Shown: positions 33,493 to 42,945, counted from the first letter of the stretch. The stretch is DNA of 64,000 nt from Desulfotignum sp032250905 (GCA_032250905.1 JAVVEQ010000009.1:1-64000), one strand, 5' to 3'. Numbers and translations: made by a program. The notes: a model not told the origin generated them from the sequence alone.

Positions 33493-34941
33493 TTAATGAT
33501 ACAGGGGCAACGCATCCGGGTCCACCCCTTTTGTTCGCATAAATGTGTCCATGGCACCCAGCACACCCGGATCGATTCCCGGCGGCTCATACCGGGCCAG
33601 CATCTGGTCCCGGGCATTCTGAATATTTTTGAGCAGTTTTTCATGGGGGGACATGCCGGCCAGGTGGCCCCGCAAGGCCACTGAAGGATTCCAGGTATGG
33701 GTCCGGCACTTTTTCATGGTGTCCATGGTGGTGAGAAACAACCCCCCGGGCCCCACTGAATCAATGAGATCAAAATTCAGGGTGGTATCGTCAACAATCA
33801 TGTCATCCAGATAGAACCGGATCATTTGAATGATCTCCAGGTCCATGATAAATTTTTCAAAGGAGATGGCGCCAAAACTGTCCAGGATGCCGGCGCTGTG
33901 TACGATCAGGCTCATCCGGTTCTGAAGGGCCGTGAACATGGACAGCATGCTTTCATACCCTGCCGGTGCGGACAGGCTTTTTGCATCGCTGACCGACCCC
34001 CCTCCCCGGCTGGGCAGTCCGTAATACCGTGCCAGCGCTGCGCAGTATTTTGCCTGAAGCGCATAGGCCGGCGACCCGATGGAAATGTTGCCGGTTTTCA
34101 TGTCCGATCCATAGCACTGGATCCCGAAAATCACCGGGGTGCCGGGATTCAACGCCTGGGCCATGCATATGAGTCCCAGGGCTTCGGCCGTGGCCATGGC
34201 CACATTGCCGGCGAGGTCAATGGGTCCGGTGGTACCGGCCGCCACCCCCGGAGACAGGATCACGGGCTGGCGGTATTTTCCGGCCACTTCCAGGGCCGAC
34301 AACCCGGTATCATCCACCTGCAGGGGGCTGACCGGGCTGATCATGGTCAGCACCCGGGGCATCTGAGCCAATGCGGCCTTTCCCCCGGTACGCAGAGCGG
34401 CCAGAGTCATGATATCCTCCATGTGCTGCCTGTTGCCCGGTATCCCGAAAACACATTTGTCCGAACAGGTCAGGGCCGCATACATCATGGCCAGGTGACT
34501 GACATCTGCAGCCACATCCGAAGGCTGGGCCAGAATCCCCCCGTTGATGTGAAACAGGTCACTGGCGTGCACCAGTTTCAAAAGGTCCACATGGTCCTGG
34601 AAAATCGCGCTTCTGATATTGCCGTCCGGATCCATGACGGAAGCGCACCCGTATCCGGCAGCCATACTGGACGAACCGTCTCCCAGGACCACATCATGAA
34701 CAGGAGTGATGCCGTGCAGGGTGAACCGGCCCGGAGCCTTGGCCAGCAGTCCATCTACCTGGTCCGGGAAGAACATGACCCGATCCCCTTTGATGGTTAC
34801 CCCTTTTTCCGCCAACAGGTCCTGATACGGCCGGCTTAAAATCCGGATACCGATCTCAGACAGGATCCGACGGGCCATGCGGTCCAGTTTTTCCAGCTTT
34901 TCTGTGGCCGGATCCTGAAATTCCGGCAATATTCGGGTCAT
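33493..34941 (-). CDS. MttB-family (trimethylamine methyltransferase-like) protein A
   Basis: 482 residues from the ATG at 34941 (GGAG upstream). It has the TIM-barrel MttB fold signature regions: GYGCASVMDPDGNIRS, FGIPGNRQHMEDI, ISPVSPLQVDDTG, VIFGIQCYGSDMKTGN and the C-terminal GPGGLFLTTMDTMKKCRTH. There is no in-frame amber codon, so it is not a pyrrolysine enzyme. It belongs to the broad non-Pyl group that includes glycine betaine:corrinoid methyltransferases; the substrate is unknown. No corrinoid protein gene is adjacent. It follows its paralog after 14 bp. Confidence 0.86.
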   Translation of the reverse strand: MTRILPEFQDPATEKLEKLDRMARRILSEIGIRILSRPYQDLLAEKGVTIKGDRVMFFPDQVDGLLAKAPGRFTLHGITPVHDVVLGDGSSSMAAGYGCASVMDPDGNIRSAIFQDHVDLLKLVHASDLFHINGGILAQPSDVAADVSHLAMMYAALTCSDKCVFGIPGNRQHMEDIMTLAALRTGGKAALAQMPRVLTMISPVSPLQVDDTGLSALEVAGKYRQPVILSPGVAAGTTGPIDLAGNVAMATAEALGLICMAQALNPGTPVIFGIQCYGSDMKTGNISIGSPAYALQAKYCAALARYYGLPSRGGGSVSDAKSLSAPAGYESMLSMFTALQNRMSLIVHSAGILDSFGAISFEKFIMDLEIIQMIRFYLDDMIVDDTTLNFDLIDSVGPGGLFLTTMDTMKKCRTHTWNPSVALRGHLAGMSPHEKLLKNIQNARDQMLARYEPPGIDPGVLGAMDTFMRTKGVDPDALPLYH

Positions 34942-34955
34942 GCTTTTTTCTCCTG

Positions 34956-36413
34956 TCAACCCGCGGTCAATTCCCTGACCCCGGCCTCCCGAATGTCTGC
35001 CATGGCGGTGCGGACCGTTTCAGGCAGGTCCGGCACCTTGTGGTGGTCCAGAATGTCAGCCAGCCGATCCTGGATCCGCCGGGCCATATCCTTTTCCCCT
35101 TTTTCCTGCCAGATCTCATAGGGTTCCCGGGCCAGCAAACGTGACCCCCACACGGCAGTGCGGCAATGTTCCACGGTATGACGGTGGGCCAGAAAATGCC
35201 CGCCGGGTCCGATCTCCTCAATCACCTGCCGGGCGATGGTCGATGCATCCACCCGAATGCCTTCCATGAATTTTTTCGCCATGCCCACGGCCTCGTTACC
35301 CAGCACCAGCTGAGCCGCGGAACACACCATGGCCTGATCCAGGTACCCCACATCATGGATCAGGTTCAGCCCGGCCAACGCCTGAGTAATAATGGAAAAT
35401 CCGCTCTCCAGACCGGCCTGGGCATCCACCACTTTGGCATCGGTACACCCGGCATACCCCCAGGTGGGAAGATCAAAGGACTGGGCCACCTCTGCCTGGG
35501 CCGAAATCCCTAAACTCATCTCAGGATATCCGACACCAAACACGCCGGTGGACATGTTCAGGATCTGGACATTTCCGCTCAGGCATACCGGACACCCGGG
35601 CTGGCGCAGCTGGGCCAGCACCAGACACATCAACGATTCCGCCGTGATCAGGGTCACCACCCCGGCCATGGTCATGGGCCCGGTGGCCCCCATCTGCACC
35701 GCCGGTCCCGGCACCTGTGGAATGAAATAGTCAGCCGCTGCAAAGATCCGGTCCACGGTTTCTTCAGGCTGTACCAGCGGGGAAATAGGCTCCGGGTAAA
35801 GGGCCAGGAAAGGTTTCTGGCGCAATTTGTCCATGCCGCCGGCCACCTGGGCCGCCATCTCCAGCACCAGTTCCGTGCCCCGGCCGGAATACCCGATGAA
35901 CACAATGGGCTTGATTGTGTTGGTCACCACGGCTTCGAACTCGTAAAGGTCCGCAGCAACGGCAGGTACATCCTGGCACGACCCCATGGGCATGACCCAG
36001 TCGATGTTTTCACACGCATCCGCCACTTTGGCGCCGATGCCGATATCCGCCACCGTGGTGGGGTGAATCTCACCGGTCCGGGCGTCCCTGGTTCTGGGAC
36101 TGCCGGTGGAGGTGCCGTAATAGCTTTTCCGCCCCTCCACCTCCAGTGCCCGGTTTCCGTGCCGGTCATACAGTACAAACCCGTTGGGTGCGGTGTTCAG
36201 GCACTGCTTGACAATGAACTCCGGCACCCGGACATGCTCGCCTTTCACCACAGCCCCGGACTTTTTGAGCATCTCCCTGGCTCCGGCATGCAATACTTTG
36301 AACCCCACACTGTACATGATATCAAAGGCGGCCCGGCGGATCTCGAATATCTGGTCATCGGTCAGAACCCGCATGTATGGCCGCTGCGTCTGGATGGCGC
36401 CTGAATGGATCAT
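34956..36413 (-). CDS. MttB-family (trimethylamine methyltransferase-like) protein B
   Basis: 485 residues from the ATG at 36413, preceded by GGGAGG; a GTG at 36443 is a weaker start. Family segments: KSYYGTSTGSPRTRD, PMGSCQDVPAVAADLYEF, MGATGPMTMAGVV, ILNMSTGVFGVGYPEMSL, GYAGCTDAKVVDAQAG and IGPGGHFLAHRHTVEHCR. Full length without an internal amber codon. It differs substantially from protein A, so the tandem pair is old. It is the first gene of the likely operon mttB-B, mttB-A, tdh, kbl. A role in demethylating a quaternary amine with entry of the product into glycine/threonine metabolism is inference. Confidence 0.86.
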   Translation of the reverse strand: MIHSGAIQTQRPYMRVLTDDQIFEIRRAAFDIMYSVGFKVLHAGAREMLKKSGAVVKGEHVRVPEFIVKQCLNTAPNGFVLYDRHGNRALEVEGRKSYYGTSTGSPRTRDARTGEIHPTTVADIGIGAKVADACENIDWVMPMGSCQDVPAVAADLYEFEAVVTNTIKPIVFIGYSGRGTELVLEMAAQVAGGMDKLRQKPFLALYPEPISPLVQPEETVDRIFAAADYFIPQVPGPAVQMGATGPMTMAGVVTLITAESLMCLVLAQLRQPGCPVCLSGNVQILNMSTGVFGVGYPEMSLGISAQAEVAQSFDLPTWGYAGCTDAKVVDAQAGLESGFSIITQALAGLNLIHDVGYLDQAMVCSAAQLVLGNEAVGMAKKFMEGIRVDASTIARQVIEEIGPGGHFLAHRHTVEHCRTAVWGSRLLAREPYEIWQEKGEKDMARRIQDRLADILDHHKVPDLPETVRTAMADIREAGVRELTAG

Positions 36414-36572
36414 TTCCTTCCTCCCTGGTGTCTGTGCCGGCACCGTGCCGTGTATTTACGTTAACACTTTCGGCAATACCATAAAATGGACGGTACTGCC
36501 AGACCATAGGGATGATTTTTTCATGCTGATCACCACTTTACAGTGTGCGGCAAAGCCGTTATAGTGCGTCCC

Positions 36573-37247
36573 ATGAAATTTTACGCTGTTGCCGCCGGTC
36601 GCACCACCGGCATTTTCACATCCTGGCCGGAGGCCAGGGCCCAGGTAGATGGGTTTCCCGGAGCTGTGTACAAAAGTTTCAAAACACGGGAACAGGCCCT
36701 GGATTTTCTGGCTGACCCCGTGTTGGGAACCGGCAGAAATAAAACCGCGTCCAAACGGAAACCCCGGCACACCTTATCTGACACAGACCTGCCTGAGGGC
36801 ACCATTGTGGTTTACACCGACGGCAGCGCCATCGGCAACCCGGGTCCCGGCGGATACGGGGTGGTGATCCAGGAACATCCGGACGGCCCGGTAAAAGAGC
36901 TGTCCGGCGGGTACAGGCACACCACCAACAACCGCATGGAAATGACCGCCGTAATCAAGGCCCTGGAAACTCTTCAGGGAACGGATTCCCCGGTGGTGCT
37001 GCATTCAGACTCCAGATATGTGGTGGATGCCCTGACCAGAAGATGGGCCTCTGGATGGGAAAAAAGAGGCTGGAAACGCGCCAACGGCCAACCCGCCCTG
37101 AATGCGGATCTGTGGGATCGGCTGCTGCCGCTGGCCCGGTCCCTGGATATCCGTTTCGTCTGGGTGAAAGGTCACAGCGGCAACCCGCTGAACGAACGCT
37201 GCGACGAATTGGCCAATTCCGCCGCCCGGCAGGAGGCACTTCAGTGA
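36573..37247 (+). CDS. rnhA: Ribonuclease HI with N-terminal hybrid-binding (viroplasmin-like) domain
   Basis: 224 residues from the ATG at 36573. The first 50 residues match the hybrid-binding domain (MKFYAVAAGRTTGIFTSW, FPGAVYKSFKTREQALDFL). After a basic linker comes RNase HI with active-site Asp (VVYTDGSAIGNPGPGGYG), Glu (NNRMEMTAV), Asp (HSDSRYVVDAL) and Asp (NERCDELAN). It removes RNA from RNA-DNA hybrids. Its stop overlaps the GTG start of the agmatinase-type gene. Confidence 0.95.
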   Translation: MKFYAVAAGRTTGIFTSWPEARAQVDGFPGAVYKSFKTREQALDFLADPVLGTGRNKTASKRKPRHTLSDTDLPEGTIVVYTDGSAIGNPGPGGYGVVIQEHPDGPVKELSGGYRHTTNNRMEMTAVIKALETLQGTDSPVVLHSDSRYVVDALTRRWASGWEKRGWKRANGQPALNADLWDRLLPLARSLDIRFVWVKGHSGNPLNERCDELANSAARQEALQ

Positions 37248-38056
37248 CAATGATGCCACACCACACCGTCCACCTGTTGGGCATCCCCTGGGACGACCAT
37301 TCCTCTTATATGAAGGGTCCGGCACTGGCCCCGCCCGAGATACGTAACGCTTTTGACTGTGATTCCGCCAACAAGTGGACCGAATCCGGCATTGACCTGG
37401 GACAGAAGGGGATACTCCATGATGTGGGTGATCTGGTGCTGCATGGAAATCCGGATCCGGTGGCGCAGATCCGGACACGGACGTCTGAACTGCTGGAGCG
37501 GAGCGGCCCGCTCCTGTGCCTGGGCGGGGACCATGCGGTCACCTACCCGGTGGTCCATGCCGTCTGTGAAAAATATGCCTCCTTGAACATCCTGCACTTT
37601 GATGCCCATCCCGATCTGTACGATGAACTGCACAACGACCGGCTGTCCCACGCCTGCCCGTTCGCACGGATCATGGAAACAGGGCGGGTGCACCGCCTGG
37701 TTCAGGTGGGCATCCGGTGCATGACCGGTCACCAGAAACAGCAGGCCAAAAAATTCGGTGTAGAAGTTCATGAAATGAAGGACTGGCAGGGACCCCCCGC
37801 GTTCAGTTTTGACGGGCCCCTGTATATTTCCTTTGACATGGATGCCCTGGACCCGGCCTTTGCCCCGGGGGTGTCCCACTGGGAACCCGGCGGACTTTCA
37901 TTGAGAGATGTTCTTCAGGTCCTCCGGCAGATCACGGCAGAATCGATCGTGAGTGCGGACCTGGTGGAATTCAACCCCCGGCGTGACCCATCCGGACGTA
38001 CCGCCATGGTGGCTGCTAAAATCATGAAGGAAATGATGGGACTAATGCTTTCCTGA
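37244..38056 (+). CDS. speB: Agmatinase/arginase family ureohydrolase
   Basis: 270 residues from a GTG at 37244 that overlaps the rnhA stop and has GGAGG seven bases upstream; the ATG at 37250 is an alternative. Binuclear manganese ligands: CLGGDHAVTYP, FDAHPDLYDEL (DxHxD) and SFDMDALDP (DxD). The SHWEPGGLSLRD and ADLVEFNP elements agree with agmatinases. It hydrolyses agmatine or a related guanidino compound; the substrate within the family is not certain. Confidence 0.88.
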   Translation: MTMMPHHTVHLLGIPWDDHSSYMKGPALAPPEIRNAFDCDSANKWTESGIDLGQKGILHDVGDLVLHGNPDPVAQIRTRTSELLERSGPLLCLGGDHAVTYPVVHAVCEKYASLNILHFDAHPDLYDELHNDRLSHACPFARIMETGRVHRLVQVGIRCMTGHQKQQAKKFGVEVHEMKDWQGPPAFSFDGPLYISFDMDALDPAFAPGVSHWEPGGLSLRDVLQVLRQITAESIVSADLVEFNPRRDPSGRTAMVAAKIMKEMMGLMLS

Positions 38057-38155
38057 CACTGGTCCTGTTATCCATTCATTCTTTGTGGTCTTACTTCTCA
38101 GTAATCGTTTTTTGCAAATCAATCGGAACGCTGCTGCAGAATATTCACCCCTCTC

Positions 38156-38497
38156 TCAGTCAGACAATCCATCGACAAAGCTTAGAGGAAGTGCGAACAA
38201 TATTCCTTTGCCCGGTTCAGTAAGGTCTCCGCAGAGAGATTTTACTGTGCCGATTGCTTTATCAAGGGTCTCTTTGTCACGAACCACAGTAAAAATCATT
38301 TTATTGGATGGTTCCATTTTTCTCAGTGTCTTTTTAATCCCTTCGATGCCCGGAGTCGCTGCACCGATCTGCATCAGAACCCGCCCCATACCCGTGCTGT
38401 TAATAACTGTAGATCCCTTTATCTTCAATCGGGCGAACTCTTCGAGAATGGCGGGGAGGTGTTCTGTCTGCTCCAATACATTAACAAGTAAATACAT
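38156..38497 (-). CDS. PII-like signalling protein
   Basis: 113 residues with the ferredoxin-like PII fold: a starting strand MYLLVNVLEQTEHLPAILEE, a loop rich in Gly/Thr (STGMGRVLMQI) where PII has its T-loop, and the final strand GILFALPLSFVDGL. It lacks the classical uridylylated tyrosine motif. Such short PII-like proteins bind adenine nucleotides and control a partner, often a membrane protein. The gene follows a four-helix membrane protein after 55 bp on the same strand, a likely partner. Confidence 0.75.
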   Translation of the reverse strand: MYLLVNVLEQTEHLPAILEEFARLKIKGSTVINSTGMGRVLMQIGAATPGIEGIKKTLRKMEPSNKMIFTVVRDKETLDKAIGTVKSLCGDLTEPGKGILFALPLSFVDGLSD

Positions 38498-38552
38498 GAT
38501 GATACATTCCTTTCGACTTTATCAGATGTCCACGGAACTGATGGTTATGCAT

Positions 38553-38945
38553 TTATTTTTGAAATTTGATTGTAAGTGCTGTAAAAACGCCCCACACCCA
38601 GTTGAAAAACAAAACAAATGCCGGCGTATATAAGCCCAGTTCAATCCCTGCTATTCCTTTGTTTGCTTTATAAGGAAAAACAACGAATAACTGGACTATC
38701 GTAGGCAACAGGCTCAGAAATGTGCCTTTCAAAAACAGGTTTGATTTAAATATTGGAAGAATAAAAGTGAGGCCCCAGAGACCGCCCCATACAATACGGG
38801 GATAAAGCCAGTCCGGAGTTAATGAAGGGGCAATGGCAACACCCAATGACGAAGTAATACCCAAGTCACCAAAAATCCAGACTGTAAGGCTGTTTGCCAA
38901 ACCACCCAGACAACCGGCTGCAAAGAAGACCAATATGTTTTTCAT
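38553..38945 (-). CDS. Small four-helix membrane protein, partner of PII-like gene
   Basis: 130 residues, strongly hydrophobic: helices near residues 3-25, 50-67, 72-93 and 104-126. Conserved-looking patches are GGLANSLTVWIFG, DWLYPRIVWGGLWGL, PTIVQLFVVFP and FNWVWGVFTAL. No family name can be given. The compact shape and the adjacent PII-like regulator suggest a small channel or transporter under nucleotide control, which is inference. It has no clear ribosome site except AGTTT(A) just before the ATG. Confidence 0.7.
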   Translation of the reverse strand: MKNILVFFAAGCLGGLANSLTVWIFGDLGITSSLGVAIAPSLTPDWLYPRIVWGGLWGLTFILPIFKSNLFLKGTFLSLLPTIVQLFVVFPYKANKGIAGIELGLYTPAFVLFFNWVWGVFTALTIKFQK

Positions 38946-39199
38946 ATTAAACTCCGATCAAAATTGTAAGGTTAGTGTCACCATCAACCGCGCTGCTTAC
39001 CCTGCCCTACCATGGATTTTAAAAAAACTCAACAATCAGATCACTGTATGCCGGGAGTGCTGTGGTCTGTGCCTGGGCTGTGTCTGGATATTTGGCAATC
39101 AGACCATGATCCTGTTTTATTTAAGGCCCGCGTGTGGTATGTAAACACCTGCAAGGGATCAACAGTGAAAAGAAACGGAAGTCACACCGGCAAACACAT

Positions 39200-39817
39200 A
39201 TGGGATTATATCACCGCTTCATTCTGCCCAGACTGATGCACCGGGTCTGCTCCCACAATGACATCACCGGCCAGCGGAAAAAAATTATTCCCCTGGCCCG
39301 GGGAAGGGTTCTGGAAATCGGCGTGGGGTCAGGTCTCAACCTGCCGTTCTATAATCTGCGGTCAGTGAAATGCCTGTGGGGCATGGATCCCAGTCGAACC
39401 TTGATGGACATGATTCCGAATCCCCTGGCCCGACAGGCGTTTCCCGTTCACCTGATGGCAGGCTCCGGCGAACAGATTCCCCTGGACACCCACAGTGCCG
39501 ACACCATTGTCGTGACCTACACCCTGTGTTCCATACCGGACATCTCAGGTGCCCTGGCTGAAATGCGGCGGGTATTGAAACCCTCGGGCAGGCTGCTTTT
39601 CTGCGAACACGGCCGGGCCCCGGATATCGGCATCACCCGGTGGCAGGACCGCCTGACCCCGTTATGGAAGCCGGTCTCGGGCGGGTGTCACCTGAACCGG
39701 CCCATCGACGCCCTGATCGAGAACAGCGGATTCTCCATCCGGCAGCTGGATACAGGGTATGTCAGCCCCATCCGGATAACCGGGTTCCAATACCGGGGGA
39801 CCGCAGTGACCCGCTGA
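39200..39817 (+). CDS. Class I SAM-dependent methyltransferase
   Basis: 205 residues from the ATG at 39200 (MGLYHRFILPRLMHRVCS, the normal start of this family); the frame is open back to 39134. SAM motif I is RVLEIGVGSGLNLPFY, the acidic loop GMDPSRTLMDM, and motif post-I SADTIVVTYTLCSIPD. The ending CEHGRAPD, then PLWKPVSGGCHLNRP resembles methyltransferases near phospholipid or UbiE-type enzymes. Substrate unknown. It is 24 bp upstream of a radical SAM gene on the same strand. Confidence 0.85.
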   Translation: MGLYHRFILPRLMHRVCSHNDITGQRKKIIPLARGRVLEIGVGSGLNLPFYNLRSVKCLWGMDPSRTLMDMIPNPLARQAFPVHLMAGSGEQIPLDTHSADTIVVTYTLCSIPDISGALAEMRRVLKPSGRLLFCEHGRAPDIGITRWQDRLTPLWKPVSGGCHLNRPIDALIENSGFSIRQLDTGYVSPIRITGFQYRGTAVTR

Positions 39818-39841
39818 CACTGAGACTGAAGGAGTCTGGCC

Positions 39842-40750
39842 ATGCATTCATATATTCCAGGCTATATCAGAGCCGGTCAGGCCGGCCGGCTGAAGCAGGT
39901 CATTCAACAGGCCCTGGACATGCTCTCCCCCTGCACCCTGTGCCCCCGTCAATGCCGGGTGGACCGCACCCATGGGGAAACCGGGTACTGCGGTGCCGGT
40001 AGTCAGGCAAAGGTGGCCGACTTTGCGCCCCATTTCGGAGAAGAGCCTCCCCTGGTGGGGGTCCATGGCTCCGGCACGATTTTCTTTTCCCACTGCAGTC
40101 TCAGGTGCGTGTTCTGCCAGAATCATGACATCAGTATCCAGGGAGACGGCCGCACCGTGTTTCCGAATCAGCTGGCCGCCATGATGATCCGCCTCCAGGA
40201 ACAGGGCTGCCACAATATCAATTTCGTCACCCCCACCCACGTGGTGCCCCGGATTCTCCAGGCCCTGGACATTGCCGTGGATCTCGGGCTGCACATTCCG
40301 CTGGTCTACAACAGTTCCGGGTATGACTCCCCGGACACCCTGGCACTGCTGGACGGTATCATCGATATCTATATGCCTGACTTCAAATTCCGGGACAATA
40401 AAACCGCCGGTCGGTTCTGCAACGCCACGGATTACCCGGAGACCGCACAGGCCGCCATCCGGGACATGCATGCCCAGGTGGGCGATCTGGAAATCGGCAC
40501 CGCCGGTATCGCCTGCTCCGGACTTCTGGTGCGGCACCTGGTGATGCCCGGACACCTGGAAGACACCCGTCGAATTCTTGAATTCCTTAAAACAAAAGTA
40601 TCTCCCGGCACCCATGTCAATCTCATGTCCCAATACCGGCCCATGGGAGAAGCCGTTCGATTTTCCGATCTGTGCCATCCTCTGTCTGCTGCGGAGTTCA
40701 GACAGGCCCTGGAAATGGTAAAGGCTTCCGGCCTGACCCTGGTCCGATAG
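39842..40750 (+). CDS. Radical SAM protein, PflA-like activase family
   Basis: 302 residues. A leading cysteine cluster (CTLCPRQCRVDR, then GYCGAG) precedes the radical SAM motif CSLRCVFCQNH (CX3CX2C). Then NINFVTPTHVVP, YNSSGYDS and YMPDFKF complete the partial barrel. This is the family of PflX/YjjW-like activating enzymes; the activated enzyme is not known and no glycyl-radical enzyme is encoded nearby. The ribosome site GGAG lies 8 bases before the ATG. Confidence 0.9.
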   Translation: MHSYIPGYIRAGQAGRLKQVIQQALDMLSPCTLCPRQCRVDRTHGETGYCGAGSQAKVADFAPHFGEEPPLVGVHGSGTIFFSHCSLRCVFCQNHDISIQGDGRTVFPNQLAAMMIRLQEQGCHNINFVTPTHVVPRILQALDIAVDLGLHIPLVYNSSGYDSPDTLALLDGIIDIYMPDFKFRDNKTAGRFCNATDYPETAQAAIRDMHAQVGDLEIGTAGIACSGLLVRHLVMPGHLEDTRRILEFLKTKVSPGTHVNLMSQYRPMGEAVRFSDLCHPLSAAEFRQALEMVKASGLTLVR

Positions 40751-40940
40751 AGATCGTCCGTTCTTCAGCCGCATGGCCGGCTTTACAGGGTCATTGATTC
40801 CGGCCCCTTGTATTCAATGCCCCGGCATGTTATGATGTGCAAAATATGTATCTGAATATGTAGATATGTTAAATAACAAATAAGTAATCCGCCGGCATCC
40901 GCGCCGGTGGATGTTTAATGAACCTGAAACAAGGAGACCC

Positions 40941-41723
40941 ATGCAAGCACCTAAAAGACATCGTATTCAATTCCCCCAGACGTCTGCACAGAACCTGGCC
41001 CAGGATGAAGCCTATTTTTATCTGATTTCACCGGATAAAGAGAAAAAAAAGATCCGGTTTCATGATTATGACCAGATCTACAATATTCCCGGGTTGTATG
41101 AACAGATTTTTTATGACCGTCTCAAATGCAGTTCCCCCGCAAAGGTGGCACAGATTCTCAAATCCGCCATCAATCAGACCAATGAGCACTTCAGTGAACT
41201 CCGGGTCCTGGATCTGGGCGCCGGAAACGGGTTGATGGGAGATGCCTTTAAACAATTCGGGGTTTCCCGGCTCATCGGTGTTGACATCATTCCGGAAGCC
41301 AAAACCGCCACCGAACGGGACCGGCCACATTTATACGATGCCTATTATGTCAGCAATTTCTGTAATTTGACAGATGATGAAAAAGAAGAATACCTTTCCT
41401 GGTCCCTGAACTGCCTGACCGTTGTAGCAGCTTTGGGATTCGGGGACATCCCGACCAAAGCGTTCATTGAGGCGTTCAACATAATTCAATCCCCGGGATG
41501 GGTGGGATTCAACATCAAGGAAACCTTTCTGAATGAAAGTGATGATGCCGGATTTTCTCGAATGATCCGGGAACTGATTTTCTCCAACCACATGGATATC
41601 TATCACCTGGAGCGATACCGGCACCGGCTGTCCATCGAAGGGGAACCATTATATTATTATGCCATCGGTGCAAGAAAAACAGCAGATATTCCCGAATCAA
41701 TGATCGCCAGATTTGCCGAATAA
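40941..41723 (+). CDS. Methyltransferase-like protein
   Basis: 260 residues from the ATG at 40941 (AAGGAG upstream). It holds a SAM-binding-like segment (LRVLDLGAGNGLMGDAF, then LIGVDIIPEAK). The rest is unusual: a long N-terminal part (DEAYFYLISPDKEKKKIRF, YNIPGLYEQIFYDRLK) and a late block VGFNIKETFLNESDDAGFSRM. It looks like a class I methyltransferase of unknown substrate. It is separate from the previous gene by 190 bp and ends at a shared terminator with the convergent MFS gene. Confidence 0.78.
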   Translation: MQAPKRHRIQFPQTSAQNLAQDEAYFYLISPDKEKKKIRFHDYDQIYNIPGLYEQIFYDRLKCSSPAKVAQILKSAINQTNEHFSELRVLDLGAGNGLMGDAFKQFGVSRLIGVDIIPEAKTATERDRPHLYDAYYVSNFCNLTDDEKEEYLSWSLNCLTVVAALGFGDIPTKAFIEAFNIIQSPGWVGFNIKETFLNESDDAGFSRMIRELIFSNHMDIYHLERYRHRLSIEGEPLYYYAIGARKTADIPESMIARFAE

Positions 41724-41736
41724 CACATAACACAAA

Positions 41737-41764
41737 CAGCTACCCGGACGGTTCCGGGTAGCTG
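41737..41764. terminator. Bidirectional terminator hairpin
   Basis: CAGCTACCCGGA pairs perfectly with TCCGGGTAGCTG around a 4-base loop. It lies between the convergent methyltransferase-like and MFS genes, and the MFS stop codon (41740-41742) is inside the left arm. Confidence 0.8.
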
Positions 41765-42945
41765 TCCTGTTCCTGCTGAAATTTCAGGAACCAGGGTAGA
41801 CACACCCCGGCCAGAATCAACAGCCCGGTCACCACAAACCCTTGGGAAAAATAACCGTTCTCACCCAGGAGACCGATCAGACCGGGTATCACCCCACCGC
41901 CCATCAGAAAGGCGGCCGGAATCGTAAAGGATACGGCAACGTTGCGGGTCTGGCTGGAGCTGATATGGGACAATGCGGCAAAAGCCGGTGGAAAAAAACA
42001 GACTGCCAGCACCGGCTGACAGAAAATGGCGGCCAGCAGGAGCGGGCCGGAAAAGATACCGATCGAAACCACCAGAATGCCACTCATCATCAACACTGAG
42101 GTAATTACAGGCTTCAAGCCCAGCCGGTCCGAGACCCATCCGATCACCAGAGGCATGGGAAGGGTAGCGATCCGGGACAGCGTCAGGAGCGTATTGGCCT
42201 CGGTCTGTGCGATGCCGTGTTCGCTTACCAGAAACAGCGGCAGCATGGAATAAACGCCCAGGGTGCCGGAAACCCCCAGACTGAACAGCAGCATCATCCA
42301 CCAGAACGATGGAATGGCCGCCAGGGGATAAAACGATTTGAGCCTGGGCGCTTCACCGGCAAAATCCCGGATAGAGGAAAACCGGGAAAACGACCACCCC
42401 AGCAGAATGGAAACCCCGCCCAGCACGAAAAGCACATGCCGCCACGACATCCATAAAAGCAGGAATTCACAGATCACCGGGGTCAACAGAAAACTCAAGT
42501 TCGGCGCCACTTCATGAACGCCCATGGCCTTGCCCCAGTTCTTACGGGCGATGGTTGCCGTCAGCACGGCAATTCCCGATGACAGATACAGTCCGGACCC
42601 CATTCCCGCCAGAAATATTCCCAGCCGCATGGCAGACAGACTGTGACTGAACCCGGTAAAAATAAACACGATACCGGTTCCCACAGCAGACAGGACAATG
42701 GTATTCCGGTGCCGGAGGCGGGCAGAGACAAATCCTGAAAAAAACAGGGCAATGCAGTATCCGGAAGCAGAAAAAAGAAAAAAAGATCCTGCCTGATCCC
42801 GGGTCAGCCCCATATCAGTCAGAATGGTCGGCATCAGGGGGGCCATGCTGATCCGAATGGTGAAATTCATGAAAAAAATGGCAGCCAGAAAAAACAGCGG
42901 CAGATACGCGGAATAGTCGCTATGGGGATCCAGTTGATGTTTCAT
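41740..42945 (-). CDS. Major facilitator superfamily transporter
   Basis: 401 residues with twelve predicted membrane helices. MFS landmarks: the motif A-like loop (FVSARLRHRNTI) after helix 2, GSGLYLSSGIAVLTATIARKN, and the second-half loop GWVSDRLGLKPVITS. NarK/CynX-type carriers look similar, but the substrate is unknown. The gene is divergent from the molybdenum hydroxylase operon with a 200-bp gap, so it could import a substrate of that enzyme (inference). Confidence 0.88.
   Translation of the reverse strand: MKHQLDPHSDYSAYLPLFFLAAIFFMNFTIRISMAPLMPTILTDMGLTRDQAGSFFLFSASGYCIALFFSGFVSARLRHRNTIVLSAVGTGIVFIFTGFSHSLSAMRLGIFLAGMGSGLYLSSGIAVLTATIARKNWGKAMGVHEVAPNLSFLLTPVICEFLLLWMSWRHVLFVLGGVSILLGWSFSRFSSIRDFAGEAPRLKSFYPLAAIPSFWWMMLLFSLGVSGTLGVYSMLPLFLVSEHGIAQTEANTLLTLSRIATLPMPLVIGWVSDRLGLKPVITSVLMMSGILVVSIGIFSGPLLLAAIFCQPVLAVCFFPPAFAALSHISSSQTRNVAVSFTIPAAFLMGGGVIPGLIGLLGENGYFSQGFVVTGLLILAGVCLPWFLKFQQEQDSYPEPSG

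Noticed and set aside
33493..36413. Pyrrolysine-containing methyltransferases
   Set aside because: Both MttB-type genes are uninterrupted at normal length; no in-frame TAG lies within either reading frame and no pyl genes are present.
38085..38633. 182-residue plus-strand ORF opposite the PII-like and membrane genes
   Set aside because: It is antisense to two genes with clear protein character and has none itself.
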